Shown here piece after piece: positions 59,865 to 64,000 of a stretch of 64,000 nucleotides of DNA. Position 1 is the first letter of the stretch. Each line of letters starts with the position of its first letter. Source of the DNA: JAGOUY01 sp964562155 (GTDB taxonomy: Bacteria; Patescibacteriota; Patescibacteriia; 2-12-FULL-60-25); assembly GCA_964562155.1 (NCBI GenBank), contig CAZLRU010000003.1, positions 15,588-79,587 of the forward strand, given 5' to 3'. Position numbers and translations under genes: made by a program. The notes below the pieces were generated by a model. The model ran no database searches. It worked only from the letters and a program-made list of their open reading frames with translations, and was not told the DNA's origin.

Positions 59865-62153
59865 TTATTTTTTTATCATGCTTGGCGCGACCTGTGCGGC
59901 GGGAACAGCTTCGGCGGGATCAGGGTCAATACGCGCACCCGGATGATCAAAGAGCGTGCGCGTGTGAATATCCACGGATTGTCCATAAGCCAAGATCTGA
60001 TCTCGAATATCCGTCTTTCCCGCTGCCTCAACCTGATGTGCTAGGGCCGCGTATACGGCGGCATCCCCTTGCGGCAAAGACTTTAACCTACCCACCATCG
60101 CCCGTAAACCCGCATCATCCTTGGTGGTTAAATACCCATCTGTCAGCGCCGAGATCTCGCGCGGATCGAGTAAATAATAGCGATGTTCAACGTTTTGTGA
60201 ATGAACGATTTCTTTTGCCCCCTCTTCTTTTTGATTAACGTCATAGAAGAGCGATACACCCAGCGTCCAAGAAGCATCTCCATTCCCCGGATCAAAGTCG
60301 CGCACTTGGCGATAAATTTCAATTGCTTTATCCGGGTGATTGGTCTGGAAATATAACCTCGCCAAGCTGTAATAGATTTGTTGACGTTTTGGACTTGTTG
60401 CAATGGCGGTCCGATACTGCTGCTCGACTTCGGCAGGACTCGTTCCTAGGATAGGCGCTAATTCGTGTATTAACCGCGCATATAAGAATTGAGGATTGGT
60501 ATTTTTTGGATGGCGACTCAATTCCTCTTGACTCGCTTCTTTGGCCAAGGCGTAAAAATCTTTCCAACGTTTATAGTTCTTGAGATTTCCCTGGGCGCTC
60601 AGCGTAACCAAATCACGGGAGATAAGAAACGATAACTCATCTCTGTAGGGAGTCCAAATATCCATTGACTGACGATACAACTCGTAGGCAGCGTCTTCTT
60701 GACGAGCGGCAAACGCCTGACTTCCCAAGATTGCCAAGCGAGAAGCTTTAAACGTTTGTACAGACGTATTCCAAACGATCACGATAGCCATCACGTAGAG
60801 CAAAATAGCACTGATATTCGGCAGATCGCGCCGTGTCCCTAGATGGACTTCTTCTTCCGCATCCTTCTTTCCCACAAACTCCCCTCTTGTAGCCGCAATG
60901 ACGAGGGCGAACAGCAAATAACTCATCGAGAAGGCGGCCGGATGATCAAAGACGAACAGATTTTGTACGAAGTAGGCCACCGGTAACGCAATGAATACGG
61001 CCGAGACGGGCAGATCAATCCAGCCTTTTTTAAAGGCTCTCCACGAGACGTAAAACAAGGTGATGAAGATAGCTCCGAAGGTTAACAATCCGAGGAGTCC
61101 CGTCATGGATAATACATCCAGAATCGTGTTATGAGACCGATCAAACCACGTTTCATATGCGCCAAACCGTAATGAGACCGGATTGTAGTGTGTATTAAAG
61201 AGGATGTGAAAATTATCCAATCCCCAACCCGTCAATGGACGTTCTTTGAAGCCTTGCCAGGCGATCTTCCAGGCGATCAACCGCGTCGAAACGGCCGTAT
61301 CAAAATGCGTTAACCGGCCAAGTGGGCTACCGAGAATCAAGGCCGAATCACGAAAGGCAAAGGCTAGACCATAGCCAATCACCCCGAGGGCTAGTAAGCC
61401 AAGAACTGTTTTTCGCACCCGTTTATTAGAGGTAAAGAAGGCGTAGTAAAAGGCAAAGACTATGATTCCGGCCCCCAACCCAATCAGGGCTCCGCGTGAT
61501 TGTGCCAAGAAAAAGGCAACGAGAGCGAATGCTCCTCCAATTGCGTACCAAATTCTCATGCCCGTTCGCTGATCTTTGATAGCGAGCAACACCAGAAAAA
61601 AGAGGGTGAAGATCTGGTAAGCCCCCATGTAGATTGGGTTGTCCAATAAACCTCCGACACGATCTCCGGCAGGAAAGAGGAGTAAGTTAGGATAGACACG
61701 CTGCAACATCGCTACAATGGCCATGAAGACAGCTAGAGCCACTTGATAGTTTAGAAGCTTTCGCCACTGCTCCCAACGTGTGATGACATTCACGGTCATG
61801 GTAAGCCAAGCAAGAAAATGTAGGAGCGTGAACAGTCCGTTCATGCGTTCCTGATTCCCCCACCAAGAGCGCATTGGATCCACCCCAAACACCGCTGAGA
61901 GCGCCATCGCCACAAAATAAGCCACGATCGCCAAATAGAGCAGATGCTTCTTAGGACGATACACGGGCTCCATCCAAGCCAATAGTACATAAGCCGGAAA
62001 CGTCAGCCCGACTAACAGCTGAAAAAAGATCAGCTTAGAAAAAACAAACGGAAAAATGACGATGGGGATAAACACGAGCGGCATGAGTAGCCCTCCGTAG
62101 ATCCCCACATACACGATCCCTTTTAAGAGACGGATAATAGATTGACGAGACAT
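59865..62153 (-). CDS. O-antigen ligase/polymerase (Wzy_C) family membrane protein with C-terminal TPRs
   Basis: 762 residues. About eleven to thirteen helices from 10 to 490. The Wzy_C region has LAQSRGALIGLGAG, then RPLTGWGLDNF and FDRSHNTILDVLSMTG, with the large loop before it. Residues about 500-740 are soluble and helical, with TPR-like repeats (SLARLYFQTNHPDKAIEIYRQ, given here in short as ARLYFQTNHPDKAIE). Related proteins ligate glycan to lipid or to protein, or polymerise repeat units. The TPR domain and the surface-protein gene next door fit a protein-glycan ligase; this is an inference. Confidence 0.87.
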   Translation of the reverse strand: MSRQSIIRLLKGIVYVGIYGGLLMPLVFIPIVIFPFVFSKLIFFQLLVGLTFPAYVLLAWMEPVYRPKKHLLYLAIVAYFVAMALSAVFGVDPMRSWWGNQERMNGLFTLLHFLAWLTMTVNVITRWEQWRKLLNYQVALAVFMAIVAMLQRVYPNLLLFPAGDRVGGLLDNPIYMGAYQIFTLFFLVLLAIKDQRTGMRIWYAIGGAFALVAFFLAQSRGALIGLGAGIIVFAFYYAFFTSNKRVRKTVLGLLALGVIGYGLAFAFRDSALILGSPLGRLTHFDTAVSTRLIAWKIAWQGFKERPLTGWGLDNFHILFNTHYNPVSLRFGAYETWFDRSHNTILDVLSMTGLLGLLTFGAIFITLFYVSWRAFKKGWIDLPVSAVFIALPVAYFVQNLFVFDHPAAFSMSYLLFALVIAATRGEFVGKKDAEEEVHLGTRRDLPNISAILLYVMAIVIVWNTSVQTFKASRLAILGSQAFAARQEDAAYELYRQSMDIWTPYRDELSFLISRDLVTLSAQGNLKNYKRWKDFYALAKEASQEELSRHPKNTNPQFLYARLIHELAPILGTSPAEVEQQYRTAIATSPKRQQIYYSLARLYFQTNHPDKAIEIYRQVRDFDPGNGDASWTLGVSLFYDVNQKEEGAKEIVHSQNVEHRYYLLDPREISALTDGYLTTKDDAGLRAMVGRLKSLPQGDAAVYAALAHQVEAAGKTDIRDQILAYGQSVDIHTRTLFDHPGARIDPDPAEAVPAAQVAPSMIKK

Positions 62154-62190
62154 AGATGACTTTTACGGTAGCACGGGCACCAGAACCGCA

Positions 62191-62218
62191 AAACCCCCCG
62201 ATATATATCGGGGGGTTT
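62191..62218 (-). terminator. Perfect 28-base palindrome, terminator of the surface-protein gene
   Basis: AAACCCCCCGATAT and its reverse complement form a perfect inverted repeat with no loop bases to spare, so the hairpin has a stem of about 10-12 pairs. The minus-strand side ends in GGTTTTGCGG, a short U-run. It lies 42 bases after the surface-protein stop and 38 bases before the O-antigen-ligase start. The rest of 62154-62259 holds nothing else. Confidence 0.7.
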
Positions 62219-62259
62219 GTGCTTGTAGCTGTTTGAAGGCTACACGGTGTGACCAAAGG

Positions 62260-64000
62260 TTATTTGGTCAAGCTCTGAGAGGAGGTGAGGTCATCAATGA
62301 GATAACCGTTCGTCCAATCGCGAGAGCCGCCGGAAGCGCCAACCTGATCAGAGTGTGGGATTTCGGAGTAGTCCGACCACACAAAGGAGGAGGCAACCGT
62401 CGTACCACCTGGAACCGTACCGACGTCCAAGTTTGGACCGTAAAGGGTGCCGCCAGTTGCCGTGAGGTAACCGGTTCTGACACCACCGGACGTATCCGTG
62501 GAACGATCGAAGGAAACCGTTACTTGGTCACCAGCTACACTGTGTCCACCAATGGTCGCAACCAAGGTGTAGACAGTACCGGAACCAGAGATGGATTCTT
62601 CGCCGCCACCGGAGGTGTTCGTAAAGCTTACGACCACACGTTGGCTCGAGCTAGCAGAGATCAACGTCGTACCTTCGACGTCGTTCCCAGCTTGGTCTCT
62701 AATGTCAACATCAGCGACTGGGATTTCCGTGGAACCCTTGCGGATGCGGAAGTTACCCAAGGTCAAGGTGCTACCCGTGGAGGTGGAAACCGAGACCGAG
62801 AAGGTTACCTTCTTCAATCTGATGGAACCAGCTGCATCAGCAGACACTTGGAACTTGTACAAGTCCATTTGTTGGCCGTCAGCGATGGTCACCGTGCTCA
62901 AAGCCTGACGGGTGACCGTTGGCTTGCTCTTGCGAATGACGAAGGAGTTACCAGACAACGTTGCACCCATGGAAGAGCTCGTAGCATACACAATGTTGCC
63001 GGAGCCGATACCAACGGCGCGTACGTTCATCTTGTCGTTGTAGTTGCTGTCCCATGCATCGTCACCGGAAGTGATACCACTTGCGATACCGAGAGAGAGC
63101 TGATCTCCGGAACGAGCCACACCCGTCGTTGCACCGTTCACCGTGGAAGAAGCTGACACAGAAGCCAACTTAGCCCAGAGGTTAAAGTTCACGGAGGAGT
63201 TTCTCATCACGTTGATTGGAGTGCCGGTGAAGTCAACGGTCTTGAAGCGCATTGCGCCGGAAGGAAGAATATCCCATCCCTTGACCGCGCCTGCCATAGC
63301 AACAGCGACTTGCTTGAAGTCAGCAGCATCGCCCGTAGAAGACACAGCGACCTTTTCGATGCGAATGTCTTCGTTCTGAGCGGTTGCCGTGTATTCAGCC
63401 ACGTTCTGCCAGGTGTCCGTGCCCGTCACCAAGATGGTGGAGCTGCGAAGACTGTCAGTTGCGATGGACAACGTTCCACCGGTAATGACGCTCTGGTAAA
63501 CACGAGAGCCCGTACCTGCAGCGTACTGGTTGGTTACAGACACTGGAGGCGTTACCGTGATGGAGTTAGCATCAGCATCTTGAGCCGTTACGGAGCTAAC
63601 ACCTACCGCGATGCGATCGCCGCCTGCACTAACCGAGGAATCGGTCGTACATTTGACAACAAGCGTCTTGGAAGTGCCATGAGCAACCGTGAGGTTCAAA
63701 CCCGTGATGGACATGGTGCCGGCCGTTGCGTCAGGAGCGCGAGATTGTCCGATTTGCGTATCGCCATCGAACAATGCACAACCCGTCACTACGTCGTCAG
63801 CGCTTGCAACAGCGAAGGTGGTGCTACCAGCCAAAGCGCCAGCAGCCGTCAAACCAACGGAAGTTACAATCGCGTCCGCTTGAGAGCCCGCCGTGAAGAC
63901 AAAGCCCGCTACTGGAACCATTTGAGAGTTCTTCACAACCGTGCCGGAGCTTGGAGTTGAAGCCAAGGAGATAGCCAAGTTGGAAGACTTCACCGTCATG
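62260..64000 (-). CDS. Surface-layer-like beta-sandwich protein (N-terminus cut by window edge)
   Basis: At least 579 residues, all Ser/Thr/Gly/Val-rich, with beta-sandwich-like repeats (SVGLTAAGALAGST, ADDVVTGC, later GSTEIPVADVDIRDQAGND). Near the end there is SFVWSDYSEIPHS, followed by SRDWTNGYLIDDL, a tail seen in large surface proteins of Patescibacteria. Cysteines are almost absent. An ATG at 63999 exists, but the sequence before it is open and the domain is not at its start, so the true start is probably outside. It is likely to form the cell-surface layer and to be the acceptor of glycans. That role is inferred. Confidence 0.75.
   Translation of the reverse strand, partial: MTVKSSNLAISLASTPSSGTVVKNSQMVPVAGFVFTAGSQADAIVTSVGLTAAGALAGSTTFAVASADDVVTGCALFDGDTQIGQSRAPDATAGTMSITGLNLTVAHGTSKTLVVKCTTDSSVSAGGDRIAVGVSSVTAQDADANSITVTPPVSVTNQYAAGTGSRVYQSVITGGTLSIATDSLRSSTILVTGTDTWQNVAEYTATAQNEDIRIEKVAVSSTGDAADFKQVAVAMAGAVKGWDILPSGAMRFKTVDFTGTPINVMRNSSVNFNLWAKLASVSASSTVNGATTGVARSGDQLSLGIASGITSGDDAWDSNYNDKMNVRAVGIGSGNIVYATSSSMGATLSGNSFVIRKSKPTVTRQALSTVTIADGQQMDLYKFQVSADAAGSIRLKKVTFSVSVSTSTGSTLTLGNFRIRKGSTEIPVADVDIRDQAGNDVEGTTLISASSSQRVVVSFTNTSGGGEESISGSGTVYTLVATIGGHSVAGDQVTVSFDRSTDTSGGVRTGYLTATGGTLYGPNLDVGTVPGGTTVASSFVWSDYSEIPHSDQVGASGGSRDWTNGYLIDDLTSSQSLTK

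Noticed and set aside
1..64000. tRNA, rRNA, CRISPR arrays, integrases or insertion sequences
   Set aside because: I looked for cloverleaf arms, regularly spaced repeats and transposase motifs in the short gaps and edges and saw none. Gaps are too short for most of them.
1..64000. Recoded UGA (as in Absconditabacteria and Gracilibacteria)
   Set aside because: UGA ends genes at natural places, such as 13463 and 59840, where read-through would run into terminators or opposing genes.

Overview
The window is a tightly packed bacterial surface-polysaccharide locus. About 52 protein genes fill nearly all 64 kb. The longest non-coding stretch is about 110 bases, and many neighbours overlap by 4 bases. 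I see no rRNA, tRNA, CRISPR array, insertion sequence or phage gene. G+C looks close to half by eye, except in one GC-rich island. The small gene set, the wealth of membrane glycosyltransferases, the tail of the surface protein at the right edge and the scarcity of Shine-Dalgarno sequences suggest a Candidate Phyla Radiation (Patescibacteria) genome. That is an inference; no taxonomic marker gene is present.

Layout. 1-4223 (minus): a cut-off GT2, an unknown protein, a UDP-glucuronate decarboxylase-like epimerase, a GtrA protein and a secreted subtilase. 4248-6988 (plus): the initiating sugar-phosphate transferase and a GT-C membrane enzyme. 6924-12152 (minus): a sugar epimerase, a short UDP-glucose dehydrogenase, a three-gene citryl-CoA synthetase/citryl-CoA lyase-like set and a methyltransferase. 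12192-13463 (plus): a Wzx-type flippase. 13486-15390 (minus): a GC-rich, cysteine-rich lipoprotein gene that looks imported from a Myxococcota-like source. 15475-23740 (minus): GT-C, GT4 and GT2 enzymes and a B12-binding radical SAM protein. 23812-25353 (plus): another GT-C. 25361-30772 (minus): methyltransferase, GT2, asparagine synthase, GT2, UDP-GlcNAc 2-epimerase. 30873-35706 (plus): a GMC oxidoreductase with a small partner, an extended SDR and a large membrane protein. 35686-39427: epimerase, methyltransferase and a paralogue of that membrane protein. 39408-56699 (minus): a second methyltransferase-GT2-AsnB-GT-2-epimerase block, then a DprE2/DprE1/UbiA-like set for a polyprenyl-phosphate pentose, several GT4s, a three-part GT4-GT4-GT-C fusion, methyltransferase, GT4 and epimerase. 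56793-64000: a third AsnB, a GT4 (plus), an O-antigen-ligase-like membrane protein with TPRs, and a partial surface-layer-like protein.

How it fits together (inference). Nucleotide sugars are made by the epimerases, dehydrogenase and 2-epimerases. A PglC/WbaP-type transferase starts the lipid-linked glycan, GT2 and GT4 enzymes extend it in the cytoplasm, and AsnB and methyltransferases decorate it. The flippase exports it and the Wzy/WaaL-like protein polymerises or transfers it. The GT-C enzymes would use polyprenyl-phosphate sugars on the outer face, one donor possibly being polyprenyl-phosphate-arabinose from the DprE1/E2 set. A plausible acceptor is the surface protein at the right edge.

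Transcription signals. Several genes have a -10-like hexamer (TANNNT) only 5-7 bases before the start codon, and some closely spaced divergent genes have overlapping -10 or -35 elements. Leaderless mRNAs therefore look common here, whereas the GC-rich lipoprotein gene has a strong Shine-Dalgarno and its own terminator.
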